The position numbers were made by a program, and so were the translations under genes. DNA of 8,271 nt from contig CAMFLD010000103.1 of assembly GCA_945957245.1 (NCBI GenBank), forward strand, positions 1 through 8,271. The letters run 5' to 3'. Shown one piece after another: positions 1-6,656 of this stretch; position 1 is the stretch's first letter, and each line of letters opens with the position of its first letter. Origin of the DNA: an uncultured Flavobacterium sp. GTDB taxonomy: Bacteria > Bacteroidota > Bacteroidia > Flavobacteriales > Flavobacteriaceae. The notes beneath the pieces are model-generated. The model did not search any database. It had not been told where the DNA came from and was given only the letters and a program-made list of their open reading frames with translations.

Positions 1-1
1 G

Positions 2-712
2 GGTAATATTGACTACAACCGTATTAGTTTATTCTCTACTGCCGATTACGGACTTACTTTTTCCTATGCCCGCCGTCCTACCCTAATTGAAGGTTTGCGC
101 TATGGTGTCAATGCCAAAGTAATCCGAAGGGTCATTGGGGAATTTGCCAGTTCGTGGGGATTTGGTTTTGATTTTGGTCTACAATATGAAAGCAATGATT
201 GGCATTACGGATTAATGCTTAGGGATATTACCACAACATACAACGTATGGGCCATCGATGAGGATAAATATAATGCTATCAAAGATGCCGTTTCAGGACA
301 GAATCAAGACCCACCGGAGAGTACCGAAATTACTTTTCCTAAGGCGCAACTTGGTATCGCTAAAAAATTTGAATTCCACTACGATTATACTTTATTGGCA
401 GCAGTCAACCTGAACATGCAGTTTACAAAAACGCATGATATTCTTGCTTCGTCTGCAGTAAGTATAGATCCTGCCTTAGGGCTTGAATTTGGGTACACCG
501 ATTTGGTTTTCCTAAGAGCTGGTGTGGGTAACTTTCAAAATGTAGAGCAGATTGATGGTACAACCAAAGTAAATTTCCAACCCAATATCGGACTAGGCTT
601 TAAATACAAAGGCATTCAGGTGGATTATGCGCTTACGGATTTAGGAGATCAAAGTGCCGCTTTATATTCCAATATCTTTTCCGTAAAAGTTGATTTAAGT
701 ATCTTTAGATAA
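2..712 (+). CDS. PorV/PorQ-family outer-membrane protein, 5'-truncated
   Basis: The frame is open from the left edge to a TAA at 710-712, giving 236 visible residues. The TTG at 95 lies inside a continuous frame and is not the likely start, so the true start and signal peptide lie outside the window. The protein alternates short hydrophobic/aromatic stretches with glycine and polar turns (e.g. WGFGFDFGLQYES, WHYGLMLRDI, IGLGFKYKGIQVDYAL), as in an outer-membrane beta-barrel. The repeated pattern of strand, 'LGLEFGY', then 'RAGVGN' resembles the C-terminal half of PorV/PorQ proteins (FadL-like barrels). PorV and PorQ work with the type IX secretion system of Bacteroidota, but many paralogues have no proven secretion role. 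The next gene starts 4 nt downstream, so the two are probably co-transcribed and translationally coupled. Barrel and family are fairly sure; a direct role in type IX secretion is only inferred. Confidence 0.72.
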   Translation, partial: GNIDYNRISLFSTADYGLTFSYARRPTLIEGLRYGVNAKVIRRVIGEFASSWGFGFDFGLQYESNDWHYGLMLRDITTTYNVWAIDEDKYNAIKDAVSGQNQDPPESTEITFPKAQLGIAKKFEFHYDYTLLAAVNLNMQFTKTHDILASSAVSIDPALGLEFGYTDLVFLRAGVGNFQNVEQIDGTTKVNFQPNIGLGFKYKGIQVDYALTDLGDQSAALYSNIFSVKVDLSIFR

Positions 713-716
713 TATT

Positions 717-1847
717 ATGCTCAAAAAACTATTTTCCTTTTCCTTTATTCTGTTAAGTTTAAACATTTTTTCACAAGGGCAGCAACTCTCAGAAAATGCT
801 CAGGTGAGTGTATTTACCTGTGACCGTGGGGAAGAACTATATTCCACTTTTGGCCATACAGCGCTTAGGATAAAAGATCCAAACAATGCATTGGACGTAG
901 TGTATAACTATGGCTATTTTGACTTCAGTACGGAGAATTTCTATTTCAAATTTGTCAAAGGAGATTTGCAGTACTTTATGAATGTGACTTCCTATGATGA
1001 CTTTGTTTTTGAGTATAAGATGGATCGCAGAGAAGTCATTGAGCAAACGTTGAATCTTCCTTTGGCAAAAAAACAGCAGTTGTTTGAATCACTCAATAAA
1101 TCGTTGATGTCTGATGAAAAGTTCTACACTTATAAATTCATTGACCGAAACTGCACCACAATGATTACCAACAAATTAAATGAATTGTATGGTAAGAATG
1201 AAATTCAGAAAATAGATGATAAATCCATCAGTTACCGGACATTGTTATACCCTTATTTTGAGAATTATTTTTGGTACAAACTGGGAATCAATATTGTCTT
1301 TGGGGCAAAAACCGATAAGAAAGCCGAACTCTTATTCCTTCCCATCGAATTGATGCATAGTCTGGATAAAGCTACTTTTGATGGAAAACCATTGGTTTCC
1401 AAAAAAGAAACTGTAGTTCATGGAGAACCATTTAAGCCAAAATTTTCATTCTTTAACAGCATTTATATTATTTGCCTGGCGCTCTTGGTTTTGTTGCTGA
1501 TTAATAGTAAAGCTTTATTCAAAACCTATCTCTTCCTTTGTGGGCTTTTAGGTCTTTTGTTATGCCTGATTGGCTTATATTCCCAACATGAGGAATTATT
1601 ATGGAATTATAATGCTTTACTATTCAATCCACTTTTTCTGTTGTTACCATTTGTGCGAAATAATTTCCTAAAGAGACTCAATGGAATACTATTGGTATTG
1701 TTGCTGATTTACTGCTTTATCATGATAACAAAACCACATTTAGTGATAATGTTACCATTTATAGTAGCGCATCTTTATATGATTTTGAAATTGAACGGAA
1801 GTAACTTGTTGAAGTTACTGACCTTTGTAAAGCAGCACCGTGCTTAA
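717..1847 (+). CDS. Lnb_N/DUF4105 domain membrane protein, possible lipoprotein N-acyltransferase-like
   Basis: 376 residues, complete. Residues 1-19 form a signal peptide or N-terminal anchor (LKK, hydrophobic core, then NIFSQG). Residues about 28-240 match the DUF4105/Lnb N-terminal periplasmic domain: 'STFGHTALRI' with His47, the 'YNYGYFDF' and 'NFYFKFVKGDLQYFM' block at 63-88, and 'YKFIDRNCTTMI' with Cys146. The conserved His and Cys suggest a thiol (papain/NlpC-like) active site, which is a family inference. About five hydrophobic helices follow from residue 245 to 370. Proteins with this domain have been linked to N-acylation of lipoproteins (Lnb) in Bacteroidota. Whether this copy does so is unproven; it could be a paralogue with another acyl or peptide substrate. 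The ATG at 717 lies 4 nt after the PorV/PorQ-like stop. The 3' end overlaps the convergent sugar-phosphate transferase gene by 33 nt. Confidence 0.82.
   Translation: MLKKLFSFSFILLSLNIFSQGQQLSENAQVSVFTCDRGEELYSTFGHTALRIKDPNNALDVVYNYGYFDFSTENFYFKFVKGDLQYFMNVTSYDDFVFEYKMDRREVIEQTLNLPLAKKQQLFESLNKSLMSDEKFYTYKFIDRNCTTMITNKLNELYGKNEIQKIDDKSISYRTLLYPYFENYFWYKLGINIVFGAKTDKKAELLFLPIELMHSLDKATFDGKPLVSKKETVVHGEPFKPKFSFFNSIYIICLALLVLLLINSKALFKTYLFLCGLLGLLLCLIGLYSQHEELLWNYNALLFNPLFLLLPFVRNNFLKRLNGILLVLLLIYCFIMITKPHLVIMLPFIVAHLYMILKLNGSNLLKLLTFVKQHRA
1800..1819 (-). terminator. Perfect 8-bp inverted repeat, candidate terminator of the polysaccharide operon
   Basis: AGTAACTT (1800-1807) and AAGTTACT (1812-1819) are perfectly complementary around a 4-base loop, GTTG. 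On the - strand the hairpin contains the TAA stop of the sugar-phosphate transferase (1815-1817) and is followed by a T-rich but interrupted stretch. This fits a weak intrinsic terminator or a 3'-end stabilising hairpin for the long - strand transcript. On the + strand the same hairpin lies inside the end of the Lnb-like coding region. Confidence 0.4.
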
Positions 1848-3218
1848 GGTTTTGAAGATGATGTTAAAATCAAGGAAAAGGCTTCTATGCTTGATATAAT
1901 ATAAGTCGTATTGAAGTTTAATCAGACTATCGTCTATAGTTTCCCCATAAGAATAATTTACCTGCGCCCAACCGGTCAGTCCGGGTTTTATGACATGCCT
2001 CGTTTCATAAAAAGGCATTCTTTCAGCAATTTCATTCACAAATACAGGTCTTTCGGGTCTTGGTCCTATTACAGCCATATCACCTTTTAAGATATTGATA
2101 AACTGTGGAAACTCATCCATACGGGACTTTCTTAGTATTTTTCCAAATGGTGTAATTCTGCTGTCATTTGTAGTTGCAAAAACTGCTCCTCCTTTTTCAG
2201 CATTTTTAACCATCGTTCTGAATTTTACGATGTTAAATACTTTTCCATTCTTCCCTACCCTTTCCTGTGTATAGAATAATTTCCCTCGGTTTCCTACCAG
2301 GTTTCCAATCAAAATCAATGGCAAAAGTACGAGTCCAACCAATAATCCGATTATTGAAAATATTATTTCAAAAAGGCGAACCATAATCAGGTAAAAGTGA
2401 TTCTGATTGCTTCTGCTGAATGGAAAATAACGATAGAAATCCCGGGAAACATATTGAACCGGAATACGCTGCGTAAGGTTTTCATATACCTGCGTATATT
2501 CCCTGATTATATAACCATTTTCCAAAAGATGAATTAACTGATTATAGAGATTTACAGTAATACCATCGGTTTTTTGGGATGCTACTACAATCTCTGATAT
2601 TGAATTCTTTTTTACAAACTGCTCCAAGTTGTCAATGTCAATATTCTTTATTTTCACATTTTCACCGTTTTGGGCATTGGCACTATCAGAATTTACAAAA
2701 CCTAAAACACTATAGTGTGGATCAGCACTTTGTAATCCGGCAACAAGTTCTTTTAGCTGTTCTTTATCACAAATGAGGATTACCTTTTTGGAAAACCTGT
2801 TAGAAGCCAAAAAACGCACATAAAGCATCCTCCATACAAATAAGGCGAGGAAGATGGCTATGAAAAAAATAAAAATCTGAATACGGTTAGAAGGCAGTCG
2901 CGGTGTATAAATTGGGGTCAACAAATACAGTAATACTGTAATTGAGGAAGTAAGTATAATACTTTTTATTACCTGGTATTGATTACTCGCTACCTGTAAG
3001 TTATACATTTCAAAAACTGAGCCAATAAAACTTAAATAAAACCCTAAAACAATAGTCCAATAGAAATTGGTCTCTGATATATTGAAATAATTAAAATTAA
3101 AGGCAATACCAACAATATAAAGGGAAAAAAGCACAGAAACAACATCAAAAATCCTTAAAAGAACTTTTCTTTCAGAAACTTCAAAGTGTATTTCTTTGCG
3201 TTTGTTCATTAGTTTCAT
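1815..3218 (-). CDS. Undecaprenyl-phosphate sugar-1-phosphate transferase (WcaJ/WbaP type)
   Basis: 467 residues, complete. It is predicted to move a sugar-1-phosphate from a UDP-sugar to undecaprenyl phosphate at the inner membrane, the first step of surface-polysaccharide assembly. Four hydrophobic helices lie at about 22-40, 53-71, 86-104 and 112-132. A Rossmann-like middle domain ('KKVILICDKEQL', about 144-215) follows. The C-terminal catalytic domain starts with the membrane hairpin at 280-307 and carries 'QERVGKNGKVFNIVKFRTM' (318-336), 'SRMDEFPQFINILKGDM' with the likely catalytic Asp368-Glu369 pair (by analogy to PglC), 'GPRPERP' (385-391), 'KPGLTGWAQVN' (411-421) and 'YDLYYIKHRSLFLD'. 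Length and order fit the large WcaJ/WbaP class. The sugar cannot be read from sequence; glucose, galactose or an N-acetylated amino sugar are all possible. Met4 is an alternative start. It is the last gene of the - strand operon, 38 nt after the preceding GT4 gene. Confidence 0.93.
   Translation of the reverse strand: MKLMNKRKEIHFEVSERKVLLRIFDVVSVLFSLYIVGIAFNFNYFNISETNFYWTIVLGFYLSFIGSVFEMYNLQVASNQYQVIKSIILTSSITVLLYLLTPIYTPRLPSNRIQIFIFFIAIFLALFVWRMLYVRFLASNRFSKKVILICDKEQLKELVAGLQSADPHYSVLGFVNSDSANAQNGENVKIKNIDIDNLEQFVKKNSISEIVVASQKTDGITVNLYNQLIHLLENGYIIREYTQVYENLTQRIPVQYVSRDFYRYFPFSRSNQNHFYLIMVRLFEIIFSIIGLLVGLVLLPLILIGNLVGNRGKLFYTQERVGKNGKVFNIVKFRTMVKNAEKGGAVFATTNDSRITPFGKILRKSRMDEFPQFINILKGDMAVIGPRPERPVFVNEIAERMPFYETRHVIKPGLTGWAQVNYSYGETIDDSLIKLQYDLYYIKHRSLFLDFNIIFKTLSTVLLYKGQ
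1821..1853 (+). terminator. Candidate terminator hairpin over the + strand stop codon
   Basis: ACCTT (1821-1825) pairs with AAGGT (1846-1850), and AAGCA (1830-1834) pairs with TGCTT (1841-1845). A TGTA bulge and a GCACCG loop lie between them. Four T's (1850-1853) follow at once on the + strand. The stop codon TAA of the Lnb-like gene (1845-1847) sits in the 3' arm. The T tract is short, so strength is uncertain. An alternative pairing AGCAC/GTGCT with a one-base loop is sterically poor. Confidence 0.4.
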
Positions 3219-3256
3219 TAGTAATTTTGACGCCGCAAGTTACTAAATTATACCTA
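3219..3256. other. 38-nt spacer before the sugar-phosphate transferase gene
   Basis: This is the largest gap inside the - strand operon. Read on the - strand it is A/T-rich, with TATAATTTAG about 30 nt before the ATG. This only loosely resembles the Bacteroidota -7 element (TAnnTTTG), and no matching -33 TTG is placed well. It could hold a weak internal promoter or only the ribosome entry region. Confidence 0.2.
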
Positions 3257-4267
3257 TTAAATGAGTAATTCCATCCATTGCTTTTTTACAATTTCCCAGT
3301 CAAAATCCTTAACCGTATTCTTTCCATTTACTGACAACGTATTGGCCAAATCAGGTTCTTTAATAATACGGTTAATTTGATTCGCCATATCTTCAGCATC
3401 ATTATCACTGACTAACAAGGCATTAGAATTGTGTTTCAGCAAATAAGGAATGCCTCCAACGTTTGTTGAAACTACAGGAATTCCTAACGCCATAGCTTCT
3501 ATAATGCTAATAGGCGTGTTATCAAAATGGGTAGTATTGATAAAAATATTATATTTTTTTGATAATTTAATCCAGTCTTCTTTTGACAATTTCCCTGTCA
3601 TTAAAACATTAACATTATTTTTCTTAGCAAAATGTTTCGTTTTAAAATAACTATCATCCTTTCTTGGTCCAACCATACATATTTCTGCATCCGGGAATAA
3701 TCTTCTAACCCTAATAAAAACTTTGATCGCCATCATTGGATTGTAGATTTGTGAAAAAGATCTTACCCAAAGCAATTTAGGAGTCTTATATTCTTTAGGG
3801 ACTTCCTCATACATTTCAAGTTCAATGGTATTAGGAATATATTTCAAGTTCGTATAACCGTGATTTTTAAAAACTTCAAACAAATAATAGGAAGGTGCAA
3901 TATTTACATAAGCATTTTTAAAAACCATGTCTGCAAAATTCTTGCTTTTTGATATTCTGTTTGGTAGGTTTCCTCCATGCAAATACGGGATATATTTAAT
4001 CTTTAAAGCTCTGCATATTAGGGAGATTATAAACGCATACCAGAAATTTTTGGTACTGTAAGTATCTATTAATATATAATCGACTTTATTGGCATATTTG
4101 ATGGTTTTTAGTACCATTTCAAACATCCTTAGATACTTATTTCGTCTTGAAGAAGCATAATAAATATGATAACCTTCTGCTTCCAGGAGATTACCCAGTG
4201 TTTCAATAGAGGTTGATGTATATCCATGACCGGATAACTTATTCCCTATGTAAAGCAGGTGCTTCAT
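3257..4267 (-). CDS. Glycosyltransferase family 4 (GT-B fold), third GT of the cluster
   Basis: 336 residues, complete. It is a predicted cytoplasmic or membrane-associated retaining glycosyltransferase that adds a sugar from an activated nucleotide donor to the lipid-linked oligosaccharide. The N-terminal acceptor-side domain starts 'MKHLLYIGNKLSGHGYTS' with a glycine loop (13-15), followed by 'YLHGGN' (95-100) and 'YIPNTIE' (143-149). The C-terminal GT-B domain runs from 'KLLWVRSF' (164-171) through 'AEICMVGP' (194-201) to 'FDNTPISIIEAMALGIPVVSTNVGG' in two parts (248-257 and 258-272). The usual E-x7-E pair appears as Asp249 and Glu257, a D-x7-E variant. The start overlaps the end of the polymerase-like gene by 29 nt in another frame; the typical GT4 N-terminus supports this ATG. 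Donor and linkage are unknown. Confidence 0.92.
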   Translation of the reverse strand: MKHLLYIGNKLSGHGYTSTSIETLGNLLEAEGYHIYYASSRRNKYLRMFEMVLKTIKYANKVDYILIDTYSTKNFWYAFIISLICRALKIKYIPYLHGGNLPNRISKSKNFADMVFKNAYVNIAPSYYLFEVFKNHGYTNLKYIPNTIELEMYEEVPKEYKTPKLLWVRSFSQIYNPMMAIKVFIRVRRLFPDAEICMVGPRKDDSYFKTKHFAKKNNVNVLMTGKLSKEDWIKLSKKYNIFINTTHFDNTPISIIEAMALGIPVVSTNVGGIPYLLKHNSNALLVSDNDAEDMANQINRIIKEPDLANTLSVNGKNTVKDFDWEIVKKQWMELLI

Positions 4268-5579
4268 CCATGAGTACTTTTAATAATGATAATGCATAAA
4301 CATAAGCAGGAGCTGCAATTCTCATCGCTGCGTGGTTGATGGTAAGCAGCCAGAAAAAAAGAAAGCAAAACATATAAATATGTTGTTTATTATCCAAAAA
4401 TAGGAAAATTGGAGTAAAAAACACAATAATTAACGCAATAATACCCATTGTACCATGTTCCGCAAGTGTCCTTGAAATCTCACTATGCGAAGCAATAATC
4501 AGTCCCCCTGATTTTACTTCCCTGACTTCCAAAGCTTTTGCAACTCCTATTCCAAAGATAGGATTTTCGAGAAAATCATCTATTTCACTGTCCCAAATTT
4601 CCTCTCTTCCTGTCAGCTGACTTTCTTTTACCCTTCCTGCAGCATCTTTATTTGCATACCGTTTGTCAATAAGTCCACCGGTTTTGTTGGAAGTATACAT
4701 CCAGATAACCAAAAAGGCAAAAGTCATAAAAATCAGTAATCTATAAAGATTATACTTCCCACGGGATTTCGAATTTATGTAAATATATCCCAGAAAAAAA
4801 ATTATCATAATAAAACCTGTTACCATCCCACCACGTGAAAAGGTTACTAATCCTCTGTAGGTTATATTAAATAGTATAATAAGATTTATAGCAAATATGA
4901 GCTTGGATTTAGATTCCAAAATCAACCTGGTGAAAAAAGCGAACATACCCAGCCCCAATAAAGTTGCAACCTGATTAGGTCCAAATCCGCCTGATGTTTC
5001 AACATTCGAACCTGTCCCTGTCAAAACCTCCTTTAAATCGGGTGTATATAATATAAGATAAACCGCTGTAGACAAAACGGGCAGACCAAAAGCCAGTATT
5101 ACATTATTGAGCTGTGAGAGTAGGATTTTCCGATTGTAACAATATATTGCCGCAACTCCTAAGCAGGCTGGACCCGAAATATTAAAAGCAATTGCTTTCC
5201 TGATATCGGTTTGCAAATTCAATGTTTCTGTGGCTACAATGACCCCGGGAAGCAATAAGAGCATGTAAATCCAAAAAGGAACTGCATCCTTGGAAAACCC
5301 ACTGTAATACATTCCAATAGCCATAAAAATCATTATCGCATACTTGGAGGATTCATAAAGCAAATTTCCTCCCGTCATCCTAAGGAAAACCTCACTTCCA
5401 ACAATGTAAGCCGAAACAATCAATACCTCATTTCTGGCATTGCGGGTTTTCATTACAAAATATAGCCCTACAGCAAGAATAGCTATGGCATATATTTTTG
5501 AAACTGGCCTGACTGCATAGATTAGCAAACCAAGAAAAACATGTAAGCCAACTAAAAAAATATATTTGCTATCTTTCAT
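4239..5579 (-). CDS. O-antigen polymerase/ligase-like membrane protein (Wzy/WaaL family)
   Basis: 446 residues with about ten or more hydrophobic helices spread from residue 6 to 435. The sequence has hallmarks of the O-antigen ligase/polymerase (Wzy_C, PF04932) family: 'GGFGPNQVATLLGLG' (197-211), 'TFSRGGMVTG' (246-255), a periplasmic loop at about 297-370 with 'GREEIWDSEI' (324-333), 'NPIFGIG' (339-345), and 'SHSEISRTLAEHGTMGI' (364-380) with His365. These proteins act on the periplasmic side, joining undecaprenyl-linked repeat units (Wzy) or transferring glycan to lipid A core or protein (WaaL/PglL). Setting among three GT4 genes and an initiating transferase favours Wzy, but sequence alone cannot separate the two. 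The start lies 3 nt after the stop of the upstream GT4, and the end overlaps the next GT4 by 29 nt. Confidence 0.85.
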   Translation of the reverse strand: MKDSKYIFLVGLHVFLGLLIYAVRPVSKIYAIAILAVGLYFVMKTRNARNEVLIVSAYIVGSEVFLRMTGGNLLYESSKYAIMIFMAIGMYYSGFSKDAVPFWIYMLLLLPGVIVATETLNLQTDIRKAIAFNISGPACLGVAAIYCYNRKILLSQLNNVILAFGLPVLSTAVYLILYTPDLKEVLTGTGSNVETSGGFGPNQVATLLGLGMFAFFTRLILESKSKLIFAINLIILFNITYRGLVTFSRGGMVTGFIMIIFFLGYIYINSKSRGKYNLYRLLIFMTFAFLVIWMYTSNKTGGLIDKRYANKDAAGRVKESQLTGREEIWDSEIDDFLENPIFGIGVAKALEVREVKSGGLIIASHSEISRTLAEHGTMGIIALIIVFFTPIFLFLDNKQHIYMFCFLFFWLLTINHAAMRIAAPAYVYALSLLKVLMDEAPALHRE

Positions 5580-5582
5580 TTA

Positions 5583-6656
5583 TTATAAGCTTTTAACCCA
5601 GTCTAAATAATGGGTAATAACACTTTGTTCCGAATTATTTTCAAGGATTGTTTGATAAAGTGCCGCTCCCATCTGGTTTCTCAAATTTTCATCAGCAACA
5701 TATTTCAACAATTTCTGATAGAACATTTCCGTTTCATTTGTATCGACGATAAAGCCATTTACTCCATCTTCGATAATAAAAGGAATTTCACCCACATTCG
5801 TTGAAACTACCGGTTTTTTTGACAATCCATATTCAATTAAAGAAACCGGTAAACCTTCGGATTTGGATGTCAATATAGCAATATCAGATTGATTTATGAT
5901 ATTTTTAACATCATTTTTAGAACCATAAACAAAGACATTTTGTTCCAATTTCTTAACTGGTATCAACTCCCTTACCTTCTTGGAATATTCATCATTAAAG
6001 TCCTTACCTACTAAATGGAAACTCCACTCAGGATGGGAAACTTTAAGCATTTCAGCTACTTCCAACAGAAAAAAATGATTTTTCTGATCCCGTAAATTCG
6101 CCAGACATAAGATACGTTTGCCGAGAATACCTTTTAAGACTGTTTCAGGAATTTCATCAGTATCAATAGTTGTAAAATTAGCCAGATAGATTACCTTTTT
6201 ACAATTCAAGACCCTTTCCGCCCAAATTTTAAGTTTATAATTAACGACAATTGTCCCTTTAAAAAAATAAGAGGCTATTTTCAGAGCCAGAGTTTTGTCC
6301 TTTGAAATAAATTCACTGAGTCCATTATGGTCGTGCCAGATAATATTGATTTTAGGGTAAATCATTTTTACTAAAAAAGCAATAAAGTAAGAACTACTGT
6401 GAGCTTGCAGGTATTCGACTTTATTTTCCTTACAATACCTTTTTAGCCTAATGACAGCTCCAAAATCGATTATGTACTTTTTTTTCAGAAAAAGATAAGA
6501 AACTTTTTTTCCAATAAACGGTTTGAGATTCCCTTCGGTTCTTGTAGTTACCAAACCCGAAAATTCAATTTTTTCTGAAAGAGAATTGGCATAATTTACC
6601 GCCATTCTTTCAGCTCCTCCTATTTCAAGCGAATCTATTATCTGTACTATTCTCAT
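5583..6656 (-). CDS. Glycosyltransferase family 4 (GT-B fold), second GT of the cluster
   Basis: 357 residues, complete. The N-terminus 'MRIVQIIDSLEIGGAERMA' carries the GGAER signature (13-17) typical of GT4 enzymes. 'IIWHDHNGLSEF' (105-116) lies in the N-terminal domain. The donor domain shows 'CLANLRDQKNH' (184-194), 'WSFHLVGKD' (211-219), and 'SKSEGLPVSLIEYGLSK' (264-280) with the E-x7-E pair Glu267 and Glu275, then 'PVVSTNVGEIPF' (282-293). This is a predicted retaining sugar transferase acting on the cytoplasmic face of the inner membrane during repeat-unit assembly. Its ATG overlaps the stop of the upstream GT4 gene as ATGA (6653-6656), a translational-coupling arrangement, and its stop is 3 nt before the polymerase-like gene. 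An A8 run (6478-6485, T's on the + strand) encodes part of a lysine-rich stretch near residue 58. Donor and acceptor are unknown. Confidence 0.93.
   Translation of the reverse strand: MRIVQIIDSLEIGGAERMAVNYANSLSEKIEFSGLVTTRTEGNLKPFIGKKVSYLFLKKKYIIDFGAVIRLKRYCKENKVEYLQAHSSSYFIAFLVKMIYPKINIIWHDHNGLSEFISKDKTLALKIASYFFKGTIVVNYKLKIWAERVLNCKKVIYLANFTTIDTDEIPETVLKGILGKRILCLANLRDQKNHFFLLEVAEMLKVSHPEWSFHLVGKDFNDEYSKKVRELIPVKKLEQNVFVYGSKNDVKNIINQSDIAILTSKSEGLPVSLIEYGLSKKPVVSTNVGEIPFIIEDGVNGFIVDTNETEMFYQKLLKYVADENLRNQMGAALYQTILENNSEQSVITHYLDWVKSL

Noticed and set aside
95..97. TTG as start codon of the first + strand gene
   Set aside because: The same frame is open and protein-like (NIDYNRISLFSTADYG...) up to base 2, so the TTG is internal to a gene cut by the left edge.
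837..1046. Short opposite-strand open frames inside the larger genes (e.g. 837-1046, 2579-2776, 3450-3650, 5610-5804, 7334-7540, 7807-8037)
   Set aside because: All lie wholly or almost wholly within well-supported genes, show no recognisable protein features and have no supporting start context.
1486..1713. Repeated TTGTTGCTGATT within the Lnb-like gene
   Set aside because: Both copies code for leucine-rich membrane helices (LLVLLLI). Similar codons explain it without a DNA repeat.
1800..3245. AGTAACTTG as inverted copies on both sides of the sugar-phosphate transferase gene (1800-1808 and 3236-3244)
   Set aside because: Nine bases in an AT-rich sequence can recur by chance. No longer terminal repeat or target duplication was seen, so this is not taken as a mobile-element boundary.
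3440..5815. Similar DNA (GTTGAAACTAC and flanks) in two glycosyltransferase genes
   Set aside because: It encodes the shared GT4 motif PVVSTNVG; this is family conservation, not a recent duplication tract.
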